This document shows, piece after piece, positions 19,901 to 27,892 of a stretch of DNA of 64,000 bases; the stretch's first letter is position 1, and every line of letters begins with the position of its first letter. The notes under the pieces are model-generated. The model ran no database searches, was not told where the DNA came from, and saw nothing but the letters and a program-made list of their open reading frames with translations. The DNA lies in the NCBI RefSeq assembly GCF_000422985.1, contig NZ_AUHC01000005.1:186001-250000 (forward strand). The letters are read 5' to 3'. This DNA comes from Erythrobacter cryptus DSM 12079. GTDB lineage: Bacteria > Pseudomonadota > Alphaproteobacteria > Sphingomonadales > Sphingomonadaceae. Both the position numbers and the translations under genes were made by a program.

Positions 19901-22510
19901 GCCCGGTGCCACGCGGTTGTATTGCACCAGGAAATAGCGGTGGCGATCAAACAGCGCCTGCTCGTCGCTCAGGCGCTGGCGGCGCTGCCATTCGCCGATC
20001 ACCCGGCGCAGTTGCGCGAGCGCCTCGGGGTTTTTAAGGGTGGTGACATCGCCCACGTCCTCGCCCACCACCAGCGCGCGCACCATCCGGCGCATGTATT
20101 TGCCGCTGCGGGTTTCGGGGAAGGCCGAAACCTCGAGAAAATCGGCCGGCACCGCCACCGCACCCTTCTCGCTGCGCACCAGTTCGGCAAGGCGGCGCTT
20201 GTCCTCGCGCGTCAGGCGCCGCCCGGCTGCCGGCACCACGAAGGCGAGCGGGGTCAGCCCCTTCTCGCGGTGGGGGGCGCCCACCACCAGCACATTGCCC
20301 ACCGGGCTGTCGGGATGGAGCGCCTTGTCGCGCAGCACCGCGCCCTCGATCTCCTCGGTGCCCATGCGGTGGCCCGAGACATTGATCACATCATCGCTGC
20401 GCCCGTGGAAGGAGAAGGAGCCATCGGCATGGGCAATGGCAAAATCGCCCTGGGTATAGGCCCAGGCGCCCTTCCAGCGCCGCCAATAGCCCTCCTCCCA
20501 GCGCCGCGCATCGCCGCGCCAGGCAGGATCGAGGGCGCCGTCCTTGACCTTGAAACCGGCAATATCGCCCCAGATGGTGCGGGCAAGATAGGGATAGGGC
20601 GCGGTGATAACGACCTCGCCCTTCTCGCCCAGCTCGGCCCGGCGCCAGGCCGCCCCGTCCGCGCCTTCGCGGGCAAAGGGCACCGCCCCGCCGGTGCCGG
20701 CCTCGTCCTCCACCCACACCTCACCCATGATCCAGGGCAGCGGGTAGGCATGGGCATCGGCGCGCAGCGGAAAATCGGCATTGCCGAACATGTGCGTCCA
20801 GGCGATCCCGCCGTGCTCGGTGGCCCAGTAGGAATTGATGTAGCGCGGGCAGACATGCGCCATCCCGAAGGCCTGAACGCTGGGGCTGACCGGCTCGGCG
20901 CAGAAGGTCGCAACCCGCAAGGAGCTGGTGTCATAGCGGGCAAGCTCGGCAAGATTGGCCGGATCGGCCATCACCGATTTCAGGAACGTGACCCCGGCCT
21001 TGAAGATCGTCACCCGGTGCCGCTCGATCATCGAGGCAAAGCGGCCTGCGTGGGGGAACACTGGCGAGCCTTCGGAAACGAGGCTCGTCACCCGGGTCAT
21101 CAGCGGGGCCGAGATCAGATAGCTCTGCCCGGTGATCCAGCCCGGATCGGCCACCACGAACAGCGTGTCGCCGGGGCGGGCATCGAAGCTTGCCCGCATG
21201 GTCTCGGCCACCCCCGCGGCATAGGCATGGCCATGGACGATGCCCTTGGGCTTGCCGGTCGAACCCGAGGTGTAGATGAAGAACATCGGGTAATCGGCCT
21301 CAACCGGAAGCGGCCGCGAGGAGGCCCAGATCGCGCGCACGAAATCGGCATCATCAAGCGCCATCAGCGCGGCTTCCGATTCCACCGCAAAGCCCGCGGT
21401 GCGCGCCTTTTGCAGCACCGTGGCGAGCGCCGCCTCGGTGAGTTCATGGCTCCAGCGGTCGCGCTCCTCGCGCCAGATCATGTCGGCCTGGTTGGTGTGG
21501 CGCACCACGATCACCGCCTCGACCCGCGGCGGCAGGGTGACGAGGCTCGAGGCAATCGCGATCCGCACCCGCGCGGCATCGGCGCTGGTGATGCGCCCCT
21601 CGTTGCCGAGCCGGATGAGCGCCCGGCCGACCCCGCGCATCACGTCCGAGCGTTCAACCGTGATCTCGCCCGCCAGCGCGCTTGCCACCGTCTCGAGGAT
21701 GAGCGCCCGGTCGGCCGCAGCGATCCCCAGATCCAGCCCGGCGATGATCTCGAGCGCGGTCGCCACCGGCACGAAATTGTCGAGCGCAGGATCGGTATAG
21801 GCGTTCTTGAAATGGGCCAGCTGGGCGTTGCGATAGCTGCCATCCGAGGTGACGATCACCCGCGCGCCGGTATCGGCAATGCGATCCGAGAGCGTCTTGT
21901 CGGAAAAGCCGCCGAACACCGCGGTATAGACCACGCCCAGGCGCTTGGCCGCCTCGGTCCAGTAGATCTGCGGCACGATGCTGGGCATGTTGAGCGCGAT
22001 GCGATCGCCCGGCTTCAACCCCAGCGCTTGCAGCGCGACCGCGCATTTGGCCACCTCGAGAAGCAAGCGCTTGCGGCTGATCGAAAAGCAATCGATCGGC
22101 GCGCCCTTGCCGCCGCCGGCGGACATGTCCCAGCGATCACCCTCGAAGATCAGCGCGGTCTCATCCCCGTGCCCGGCAAGCACGTGGCGATCAAGCTCGC
22201 TGAAGGCGGCATTGGTGCGCCCACCCACAAACCAGCGCCAATGCGGCGGATCGCTGGCATCAAAGGCGGTGTGCCATGGGGTGAAATCATCAGGCAGATC
22301 AGGGCTGACGGGCGCGGCGCTTGCCGCATCCCAGCCGTGCCAGCGCCCGTCCGCGCCCCGCGCCAGCCAGGCGCCCGCGCCCCCGCATTGGGGAACGAAC
22401 CAGTGCAGGTTGCGCGCCGCGATCGCGCCGTGGAAGGCGCCGGGATCGGCACGTGCGGCAGCGCGCATCTCCTCCCACGCGGCGCGGGTGGGGATCGGCG
22501 GGCCGGGCAT
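16976..22510 (-). CDS. pcs: Trifunctional propionyl-CoA synthase
   Basis: 1844 residues from the ATG at 22508-22510 (MPGPPIPTRAAWEEM); a longer in-frame start at 22606 adds 32 unrelated residues. Domains match Chloroflexus and Erythrobacter Pcs. An acyl-CoA synthetase comes first (about 1-870) with YTSGSTGKPKG, SYWATEHGGIAWTH, GRSDDVINVSGHRMGTEEIE and acyl-adenylate Lys in ETRSGKYMRR. An enoyl-CoA hydratase follows with FVAGADIRQM and GVALGGGMEFALACHYR. Last is an MDR-type enoyl-CoA reductase with EGAATGTGLDALRSA and a late GTHLCNAYEVARMND. It converts 3-hydroxypropionate via its CoA ester and acrylyl-CoA to propionyl-CoA, channelling the toxic acrylyl-CoA. An Ala/Glu-rich C-terminal tail extends beyond the Chloroflexus end. 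First gene of the pcs-mcr-accA operon; no good Shine-Dalgarno, so the start is the least certain point. Confidence 0.95.
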   Translation of the reverse strand: MPGPPIPTRAAWEEMRAAARADPGAFHGAIAARNLHWFVPQCGGAGAWLARGADGRWHGWDAASAAPVSPDLPDDFTPWHTAFDASDPPHWRWFVGGRTNAAFSELDRHVLAGHGDETALIFEGDRWDMSAGGGKGAPIDCFSISRKRLLLEVAKCAVALQALGLKPGDRIALNMPSIVPQIYWTEAAKRLGVVYTAVFGGFSDKTLSDRIADTGARVIVTSDGSYRNAQLAHFKNAYTDPALDNFVPVATALEIIAGLDLGIAAADRALILETVASALAGEITVERSDVMRGVGRALIRLGNEGRITSADAARVRIAIASSLVTLPPRVEAVIVVRHTNQADMIWREERDRWSHELTEAALATVLQKARTAGFAVESEAALMALDDADFVRAIWASSRPLPVEADYPMFFIYTSGSTGKPKGIVHGHAYAAGVAETMRASFDARPGDTLFVVADPGWITGQSYLISAPLMTRVTSLVSEGSPVFPHAGRFASMIERHRVTIFKAGVTFLKSVMADPANLAELARYDTSSLRVATFCAEPVSPSVQAFGMAHVCPRYINSYWATEHGGIAWTHMFGNADFPLRADAHAYPLPWIMGEVWVEDEAGTGGAVPFAREGADGAAWRRAELGEKGEVVITAPYPYLARTIWGDIAGFKVKDGALDPAWRGDARRWEEGYWRRWKGAWAYTQGDFAIAHADGSFSFHGRSDDVINVSGHRMGTEEIEGAVLRDKALHPDSPVGNVLVVGAPHREKGLTPLAFVVPAAGRRLTREDKRRLAELVRSEKGAVAVPADFLEVSAFPETRSGKYMRRMVRALVVGEDVGDVTTLKNPEALAQLRRVIGEWQRRQRLSDEQALFDRHRYFLVQYNRVAPGKRVATVTVTNPPVNALNERAIDELVLVTANLARDDSVVAVVFTGEGTSSFVAGADIRQMLEEIHTLEEAMVLPNNAHLAFRTIEQMGKPCIAAVQGVALGGGMEFALACHYRVAEPTARFGQPEIRLRLLPGYGGTQRLPRLLADRRGDEGLRDALDLILGGRSITAEKAAAIGLVDELVEGARDALSQAHAAVRAFLAEGAHSPLGRAFAARREALARWEGAAAVSLDAVLGDAFLQRIMRQLEWAGRAQAGGRALEAVRVGLEQGLSVGLAREAALFAEAIVDPEGGKTGIRQFLDKVAPPLPVRRDGVWDYAAHAARARALEAAGQLLPVGAPFYPGVTPIPPWQYAFGIARDPDTGQPRFGPPASHEQELIVPVPEPGPNEALLYMLTSEVNFNDIWALTGIPVSPFDAHEEDVQITGSGGIALVAALGSEARAEGRIKVGDLVTVYSGTNDLLSPMVGNDPMYADFAIQGYETETGSHAQFLTVQAPQMHKVPPDLTLEAAGSYVLNLGTIARCLFTTLQIAPGRTLFVEGAATGTGLDALRSAVRTGLQVTGLVSSPERARFITAEQGAVGAINRKDPRLAALFTPVPEEPEDARAWEAAGAVLVEEYRRLNGGRLADYVVSHAGETAFPRSFQLLAEGGTLAFYGASSGYHFSFMGKPGTASPEEMLRRAALRGGEAVLIFYGPGSSELLDETGLEMIEAARRFNARSVIATTTDGQREFLQSLGLDEAIAGIVSLETIKRREGENFHWPRTMPRLPDAKADIEVFKAAVRDYQDRVMKPFGNAVGRILRSPDNPRGSPDLIIERAGQDTLGISTALVKPFTGRVVYAEDLSGCRFTFYAPQVWTRQRRIYMPSANIFGTHLCNAYEVARMNDMIAAGLLEVSPPEVVPWAGLPEAHQAMWENRHAGATYVVNHALPELGLMSREALLEAWAAREAAAEAAAEAHGETGANAGDGPALSASLGEPEG

Positions 22511-22847
22511 GGCCCGCGGCTCGGCAAGAAGAGCAGGATCAGGAATGGCTCGCTCCCCCAAAAAATCGCAACATGGCGGCGGCGCGCGATCCCTGACGCC
22601 GGGCAATCTTGCAGCATAATTTCACTTGGGCCAATCGCGCGGTAAGAAAATGCCGCAAGATCGGCGCCAGGTTGCAACGCCTGCAACCGTAAACGGTTCC
22701 GCCCCGCCCTCGCCCCTGTGCCGGCCCGCTCCTGCGTAACCCTTTCTCAATCGGCCGTGGCTTATCGGCGATGTTCTGCGGTGCGTTCGTGTGTGCGCCA
22801 CGGGCGCTGTCCGCAGTCCGCGCGAAAGCGCAGACAAGGGACGAGGC
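22511..22847. promoter_or_regulatory. Divergent intergenic region between pcs and the c-di-GMP gene
   Basis: 337 bases without a gene. It must hold the promoters of pcs (minus) and of the GGDEF-EAL gene (plus). The only clear structure is the double palindrome at 22670-22698. A TATGCT-like hexamer occurs about 100 bases upstream of the pcs ATG on the minus strand, but no confident -35/-10 pair can be set. The stretch 22560-22625 is locally A/T-richer than the genes around it. Confidence 0.5.
22670..22698. promoter_or_regulatory. Two overlapping inverted repeats upstream of pcs, candidate operator
   Basis: GGTTGCA (22670-22676) and TGCAACC (22682-22688) form a 7-bp dyad with a 5-base spacer. 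AACCGT (22685-22690) and ACGGTT (22693-22698) form a second 6-bp dyad that shares AACC with the first. Overlapping dyads 160-190 bases upstream of the pcs start fit a regulator such as a LysR-type activator with two half-site pairs. No regulator gene lies next to the operon. Confidence 0.5.
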
Positions 22848-25043
22848 ATGGCATTGGGCTTTCTCAAAAACGGGCGCGAGGCGGGCCGATCGGCACGGGG
22901 GGATGCCGGTTCTGACGCCGGGGCGGCGCGCCCGGAACGGGTGGCCGTGCTCGGCGAGGTCGAGGAGCTGGGCGTCGGCCTGTTCTGGGCAACCGATGCC
23001 GAGGGCAATCTTTCCTTCCTCTCGCGCCGCGCGCTCGAGGAATTGGGCGAGGACGCTGCCAGCCTGATCGGCCGCCCGCTCACCCAGGTGTTCTTCGATG
23101 CCGAGAGCGAGGGCGGCACCCCGGCGCAGCGCAGCCTCGGCTTCAAGCTCAAGGCAAAGTCGAAGCTCGAGGATCAGGTGGTGGCCGTGCCCGATGGCCG
23201 CGGCGCGACGCGCTGGTGGCGCCTCAGCGGCCGCCCGCTGTTTGGCGAGGACGGCGCCTTTTGCGGCTATCGCGGCACCGCGCTCGATATCACCGCGCAG
23301 TTCGCCTACGAGATGCAGGTGGCGCGCGCCTCGCAGGTGGACGAGCTCACCGGCCTTGCCAACCGCCGCAAGCTGGGTCAGCGGCTCTCCGCCATGCTCG
23401 CCGCCTTCCGGGTGAGCCAGCGCTCCTGCGCGTTGATGATGCTCGATCTCGATCGCTTCAAGCAGGTCAACGACACCATGGGGCACCTTGCCGGCGACGA
23501 GCTGCTCAAGCAGGTGGCCCAGCGCCTCACCGCGATCGTCGGCGATCAGGGCGAGGTCGGGCGCCTTGGCGGTGATGAATTCCAGGTGCTGCTGCCCGAC
23601 ATGGATGATCGCGGCAGCTTGGGCGAGCTTGCCAACCGCATCGTGCAATCGCTCTCGCAGCCCTATCAGATCAACGGCCGCCGGGCGATCATCGGCACCT
23701 CGGTGGGGATCGCGATCGCGCCCTATGACGGGCTCGAGGCCGACGAGCTGACCCGCGCCGCCGACATGGCGCTCTACAGCGCCAAGGAAACCCGCGGCGG
23801 CACCTTCTGCTTCTTCACCAGCGAGCTGCGCGATGCCGCCACCCGCTCGGCGATGATCGGCGAGCGGCTGCGCGACGCGGTGGACAATGGCGAGCTGAAG
23901 CTCGTCTATCAGCCGCTGGTCGATCCTGAAACCAACCTCGTCAAGGGCTTCGAGGCGCTGCTGCGCTGGCACGATGCGCAAGAGGGCGACATCAGCCCGG
24001 CCCAGTTCATCCCCGTGGCCGAGAACGACGATCTCATCTTGCGGATCGGCGAGGCGGCGCTGCGGCAGGCTTGCACCGATGCGCTGGCCTGGCCCGAGCA
24101 TATCCAGGTGGCGGTCAATGTCTCGGCCAAGCAGTTCGTGCGCCCGGGCTATCGCAAGGCGGTGGCCGCGGCGCTCGCCGCCTCGGGCCTGCCGCCGGGG
24201 CGGCTCGAGCTCGAGATCACCGAGAGCGTGTTCGTCGGCGATCAAGAGACGGTCGATGCCATCTTCCGCGATCTCAAGAAGCTCGGCGTGCGCCTCGCGC
24301 TCGATGATTTCGGCACCGGCTATTCCTCATTGGGCTATCTCAAGCACGGCCATTTCCACAAGATCAAGATCGACCAGAGCTTCGTGCGCGGCTGCACCGA
24401 GAACGGCGATACCAACCCGGCGATCATCACCGCGATCGTGGCGCTGGCCAAGGCGCTGGGGATGGAGACCGTGGCCGAGGGGGTCGAGGCGATGGACGAG
24501 CTCGAGCTGGTGCGCCAGCGCGGGGCCGATCTGGTGCAAGGCTATATCTATTCCAGGCCCATGACCCAGGACGAGGTGCTGGCCTGCTTTGCCGAGGGCG
24601 CCGGCCTGTTCCGCCCCAGCGGCCCGCCGCGCCACCGTTCGGAACGCATCTCGATCTTCAGGAAGATCGGGCTGATCCACGAGGATCACTATTACGAGGT
24701 GATCCTGCGCAACCTGTCCAAGACCGGGGCGCGCATCACCGGCCTTGCCGGGGTGCCGGTGGGCACCGATGTGGTGCTCGATCTGGGTCATGGCCAGCTG
24801 GTGGTGAGCAAGGTGGTCAACGCCACCGAGGCAAGCCAGGGGCTGAAGTTCGAGACCCCGCTCATCAGCGATGGCAGCGGCGGGTTCATGACCCGGCACC
24901 GCATTTCGCCCTATGCCCTGGCCGAGGCCGGGATCCCGCTGGCGGCGCTGGGGCACGGCGCCTTTCCGCTGGCCAAGTGGCGCGAGGCGCACAAGTCGCC
25001 GCCGCGCTTCATCCAGCTTGATCTGAGCGCGCCGGGCGCCTGA
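22848..25043 (+). CDS. PAS-GGDEF-EAL protein with C-terminal PilZ-like domain
   Basis: 731 residues from the ATG at 22848, preceded by a GACGAGG site. Residues about 35-150 form a PAS/PAC sensor (ATDAEGNLSFLSRRALEELG, WRLSGRPLFGEDGAFCGYRGTALDIT). The diguanylate cyclase domain has LDLDRFKQVNDTMGHLAGDELL and an intact GGDEF at 241-245; the RxxD product-inhibition site is not evident. The phosphodiesterase domain has EAL at 369-371, NVSAKQF, ELEITESVF and DDFGTGYSSLGYLK, all as in active enzymes. A PilZ-like segment after about 605 has NLSKTGARI (N-x-S-x-x-G), but its arginine motif is imperfect. The protein should make, degrade and perhaps sense c-di-GMP. No transmembrane segment, so it is probably cytoplasmic. 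It is divergent from pcs. Confidence 0.92.
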   Translation: MALGFLKNGREAGRSARGDAGSDAGAARPERVAVLGEVEELGVGLFWATDAEGNLSFLSRRALEELGEDAASLIGRPLTQVFFDAESEGGTPAQRSLGFKLKAKSKLEDQVVAVPDGRGATRWWRLSGRPLFGEDGAFCGYRGTALDITAQFAYEMQVARASQVDELTGLANRRKLGQRLSAMLAAFRVSQRSCALMMLDLDRFKQVNDTMGHLAGDELLKQVAQRLTAIVGDQGEVGRLGGDEFQVLLPDMDDRGSLGELANRIVQSLSQPYQINGRRAIIGTSVGIAIAPYDGLEADELTRAADMALYSAKETRGGTFCFFTSELRDAATRSAMIGERLRDAVDNGELKLVYQPLVDPETNLVKGFEALLRWHDAQEGDISPAQFIPVAENDDLILRIGEAALRQACTDALAWPEHIQVAVNVSAKQFVRPGYRKAVAAALAASGLPPGRLELEITESVFVGDQETVDAIFRDLKKLGVRLALDDFGTGYSSLGYLKHGHFHKIKIDQSFVRGCTENGDTNPAIITAIVALAKALGMETVAEGVEAMDELELVRQRGADLVQGYIYSRPMTQDEVLACFAEGAGLFRPSGPPRHRSERISIFRKIGLIHEDHYYEVILRNLSKTGARITGLAGVPVGTDVVLDLGHGQLVVSKVVNATEASQGLKFETPLISDGSGGFMTRHRISPYALAEAGIPLAALGHGAFPLAKWREAHKSPPRFIQLDLSAPGA

Positions 25044-25063
25044 GGCGCTTGCGGTGGCAGCAA

Positions 25064-25079
25064 TGTTTCACGTGGAACA
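25064..25079. promoter_or_regulatory. parS centromere-like site (ParB binding)
   Basis: The 16-base sequence TGTTTCACGTGGAACA differs at one base from the ParB consensus TGTTTCACGTGAAACA and keeps the CACGTG core. It sits in the 120-base gap between the c-di-GMP gene and queF. Alphaproteobacterial chromosomal parS sites commonly take this form and cluster near the replication origin. I found no second copy in the window. Confidence 0.8.
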
Positions 25080-25163
25080 TTTGCCGAACGCGAAAGCGCG
25101 CGCAAAGCAGCGCGAAAGCAGCGCCAGAGCACCGGCCAAGAAAGAGCCGGGCGCGGCCCCGGC

Positions 25164-25625
25164 CTAGCCGCGGCCGCGATAGCCCGGCACCCCCTGATCG
25201 GGGAGCCACAGGCCTTGGGGCGGCGGGCCCGATTGCCAGAACACGTCGATCGGAATGCCTCCGCGCGGATACCAGTATCCGCCGATGCGCAGCCATTGTG
25301 GGCGCATCTCCTCGAACAGGCGCACCCCGATCCCCACGGTGACATCCTCGTGAAAGCCGCTGTGGTTGCGGAAGGAGCCGAGAAAGAGCTTGAGGCTCTT
25401 GCTCTCGACGATGGTCTCGCCCGGCACATAGTCGATCACCAGATGGGCAAAATCGGGCTGGCCGGTGACCGGGCAGAGCGAGGTAAACTCGGGCGAGACG
25501 AAGCGCACCAGGTAAACAAGGCCGGGGCGCGGGTTGGGGACATAGTCGAGCACCGCCTCGGCGGGCGATGCGGGAAGCGGCGTTGCCTGGCCAAGAAAGC
25601 GCGGGGCGGGGGGTGTGGTATCCAT
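25164..25625 (-). CDS. queF: NADPH-dependent 7-cyano-7-deazaguanine reductase
   Basis: 153 residues from the ATG at 25623-25625, typical of the short, single-domain QueF. It reduces the nitrile of preQ0 to the amine of preQ1 in queuosine biosynthesis. Seen: [13 protein letters not shown] with the nucleophilic Cys at residue 51 and Asp58, the QueF signature [20 protein letters not shown], and the C-terminal [11 protein letters not shown] long upstream in-frame extension to 26558 runs antisense through the next gene and was rejected. It is a lone gene here, with no queC, queD or queE nearby. Confidence 0.96.
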   Translation of the reverse strand: MDTTPPAPRFLGQATPLPASPAEAVLDYVPNPRPGLVYLVRFVSPEFTSLCPVTGQPDFAHLVIDYVPGETIVESKSLKLFLGSFRNHSGFHEDVTVGIGVRLFEEMRPQWLRIGGYWYPRGGIPIDVFWQSGPPPQGLWLPDQGVPGYRGRG

Positions 25626-25770
25626 GCCGCGCTGTTGCCGCGAACACCGGCGAAGCGCAAGCGCCGTGCTGGACTTGGAAAGGCGTAGGCGCCTATGGGT
25701 CAGGCCCGGTTCAGAGCGAACCGCCATCCTCCCCCAACCCATCAAAGCCGTGCCGCCCGAGCCCGCCGCC

Positions 25771-26982
25771 ATGACCAGCCGCCTGCCCGCCCCGCCCCGA
25801 TCCTGCGCCGCGCCCCGATCCTGCGCCGCGCCCCGATCCTGCGCCGCGCCCCGATCCTGCGCCGCGCCAATGCCCCGCTCCGGGCGCGCAAGACGGACGC
25901 TGGGGGTGATACTGGCAGCGGGCGCGTTGAGCGCTGCGGCCCCGCCCACGGGCTTCCGCCTGCCCTTGCCCAGCCCCAGCCCCAGCCAAAACCCCAGCCC
26001 TGCACCTGCCGGGCCGGCGGACGAGCGGGCCGGCATCGCCATCCCGCCGCGGGTGATCGCCGCGCCCAGCCCGGCGCCCACGGCTTTGCCCACACCTGCG
26101 CCGGCCCCCGCTCCCGCGGCCCGCACCGCCCCTTCGCCGACTGCCCCTGCCGCTGCGCCTGCCCCGACGCGCGCGGCAATACCCGCTGCCACTGCCACCC
26201 GCCCCGCCGCGCCCGCCAGCGAGGCTGTGCCCGGCGAGAGGCCCACCGCTTCCAATCCCGCCGACGCCGCCACCATCCCGCCCGCCCGCGAGCCGGCGCC
26301 CGACCCTGCCCCGGCGCCCGGCCCGGCGCTGGCCCCGCCGTCGCTGCCCGCATGGGCGCCGTGGGCCGCGGGTGGGGCCGGGGCGCTTGGCCTCAGCGGG
26401 CTGGCCGGGTGGCTGTGGCGGCGCCGCCGCGCGCGCGTGCTGCGCCTGCCCGCCCCCGCCGCGCCTCGCCCCGCCGCCGCGCGCGCCGCGGCCGAAGCGC
26501 CGCGGATCGAGACCCGGCTCGAAGTCACCGGCGCCACGCGCTCGCTGATGATGTTCACGCTCGATTATCGCCTCACCCTTGCCAACCGCAGCCCGGTGGC
26601 GGCGCGCGAGCTTGCCCTCGCGCTCCAGCTCGCCTGCGCCCGCGCCGGTGCGCCGAGCGGCGCCTCGCCCGGCGCGGCGCAGCAGCTGGCGCGGATCGCG
26701 CGGCTCGGCCCGCATCAGGCGCGCAGCCTCACCGGCTCGCTCCAGCTTCCGCTCGCGGCGATCGCGCCGATCACCCAGGGCCGCCACCCGCTGTTCATCC
26801 CGCTCGTCCACCTCACGCTCGAAGGGATCGGCCTTCCCGCCACCAGCCGCAGCTTCGTGATCGGCACCCCCAGCGCCAGCGGCAGCGGGCGGCTCCACCC
26901 GATCGCGCTCGACCAGCCTCCCGGGTCGATCCCCGGCCTTGCCGCAAAGGCGCTGGCGATCCCGCCCGCCGCGGCGGCCTGA
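25771..26982 (+). CDS. Proline/alanine-rich membrane-anchored protein with C-terminal beta domain, unknown function
   Basis: 403 residues from the ATG at 25771; a GTG 21 bases earlier is also possible. It begins with four RSCAAP repeats (residues 10-33), then a hydrophobic segment ([16 protein letters not shown]), a very Pro/Ala-rich linker of about 190 residues, and a single membrane helix near 190-210 ([25 protein letters not shown]). The C-terminal 170 residues ([28 protein letters not shown], then LRLH-like end) resemble a conserved sphingomonad family that carries a membrane helix followed by a beta-sandwich. Function is unknown. Another long frame is open on the opposite strand, but only this one shows family-like sequence. 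Confidence 0.65.
   Translation: MTSRLPAPPRSCAAPRSCAAPRSCAAPRSCAAPMPRSGRARRTLGVILAAGALSAAAPPTGFRLPLPSPSPSQNPSPAPAGPADERAGIAIPPRVIAAPSPAPTALPTPAPAPAPAARTAPSPTAPAAAPAPTRAAIPAATATRPAAPASEAVPGERPTASNPADAATIPPAREPAPDPAPAPGPALAPPSLPAWAPWAAGGAGALGLSGLAGWLWRRRRARVLRLPAPAAPRPAAARAAAEAPRIETRLEVTGATRSLMMFTLDYRLTLANRSPVAARELALALQLACARAGAPSGASPGAAQQLARIARLGPHQARSLTGSLQLPLAAIAPITQGRHPLFIPLVHLTLEGIGLPATSRSFVIGTPSASGSGRLHPIALDQPPGSIPGLAAKALAIPPAAAA
25797..25868 (+). repeat. 18-base tandem repeat, four perfect copies
   Basis: Unit CCGATCCTGCGCCGCGCC at 25797, 25815, 25833 and 25851, no mismatches. It lies inside the reading frame starting at 25771 and encodes RSCAAP four times. Length is a multiple of three, so copy-number change would keep the frame. 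Confidence 0.95.
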
Positions 26983-27034
26983 CGCGCGCACACCAGCGCT
27001 TTCGCGCGTGGCCCGGGCGCGCTAGGGGTGGGGC

Positions 27035-27892
27035 ATGACCGACGATCTGCCTCCGCTTGTGAGCACCGATTGGCTCGCCGCGCACCTTGCCGAGCCCGAT
27101 CTGGTGGTGCTCGATGCCTCGCACCACCTGCCCGCTGCCGGGCGCGACGGCGCGGGCGAATTTGCCGCGGGCCACCTGCCGGGCGCGCGCTTCCTTGCGC
27201 TCGGCACGCTTTACGATCCCGCCTCGCCCGTGCCCTATGCCTTGCCGACCCCGGAGCAACTCGCCGCGCACCTTGCCGCGCTTGGCGTGCCCGCAGGGGC
27301 GCGGATCGTGCTTTATGATGACAGCGCGCTCAAAAGCGCGGCGCGCGCCTGGTTCATGCTCACGGCAAGCGGGTGGGAGCAGGTCGCAATCCTCGATGGG
27401 GGCCTCAGCAAGTGGCGGGCCGAGGGCCGCCCGCTCGAGGCCGGCACGCCGCAGCTCGCGCCCGCCGCCCCGGCCCGCCTGCACCCGCCCGCGCGGGTGC
27501 GCAGCAAGGGTGAGATGCTTGCCAATCTTTCGAGCCGCGCGGCGCAAGTGGTCGATGCGCGCGGGGCCGATCGGGTCTATGGCACCGGCACCGATCCGGT
27601 GCACGGCGTGCCGATGGGCCGCATCCCCGAAAGCCGCAACCTCCCCCACTCTGCCCTGTTCAACCCCGATGGCACTTATCTTGCCCCCGAGGCGATCCGC
27701 GCCGCCTTTGCCCGCGCCGGGGTTGATCTTGCCCGCCCGATCATCGCCACCTGCGGCAGCGGGGTGACGGCCAGCGTGCTCCTGTTCGCGCTTCATCTTG
27801 CCGGCATCAGCGATGCGGCGCTCTATGATGGCAGCTGGAGCGAATGGGGCGCAGATCCGGCCACCCCCAAGGCGCAAGGACCCGAGGCATGA
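27035..27892 (+). CDS. sseA: 3-mercaptopyruvate sulfurtransferase (rhodanese family)
   Basis: 285 residues with two rhodanese domains. The N-terminal one has VVLDASHHLPAAGRD and GHLPGARFLALG. The C-terminal one has the active loop ATCGSGVTAS with the nucleophilic Cys in CGSGVT, which favours mercaptopyruvate over thiosulfate as sulfur donor. Both halves show the usual RIVLYDDSALKSAARAW and LDGGLSKW motifs. It probably acts in the cytoplasm in cysteine catabolism and sulfur transfer. It overlaps metC by 4 bases (ATGA), opening the sulfur gene block. Confidence 0.93.
   Translation: MTDDLPPLVSTDWLAAHLAEPDLVVLDASHHLPAAGRDGAGEFAAGHLPGARFLALGTLYDPASPVPYALPTPEQLAAHLAALGVPAGARIVLYDDSALKSAARAWFMLTASGWEQVAILDGGLSKWRAEGRPLEAGTPQLAPAAPARLHPPARVRSKGEMLANLSSRAAQVVDARGADRVYGTGTDPVHGVPMGRIPESRNLPHSALFNPDGTYLAPEAIRAAFARAGVDLARPIIATCGSGVTASVLLFALHLAGISDAALYDGSWSEWGADPATPKAQGPEA

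Noticed and set aside
17927..22645. 1572-codon open frame on the plus strand opposite pcs
   Set aside because: Exact antisense shadow of pcs. High G+C at third positions keeps the opposite frame open; the translation is low-complexity (His/Arg/Gly/Ala-rich) with no family motif.
25711..26991. 426-codon minus-strand frame opposite the Pro/Ala-rich gene
   Set aside because: Gly/Arg-rich shadow without recognisable motifs; the plus frame shows a membrane helix and a family-like C-terminal domain.
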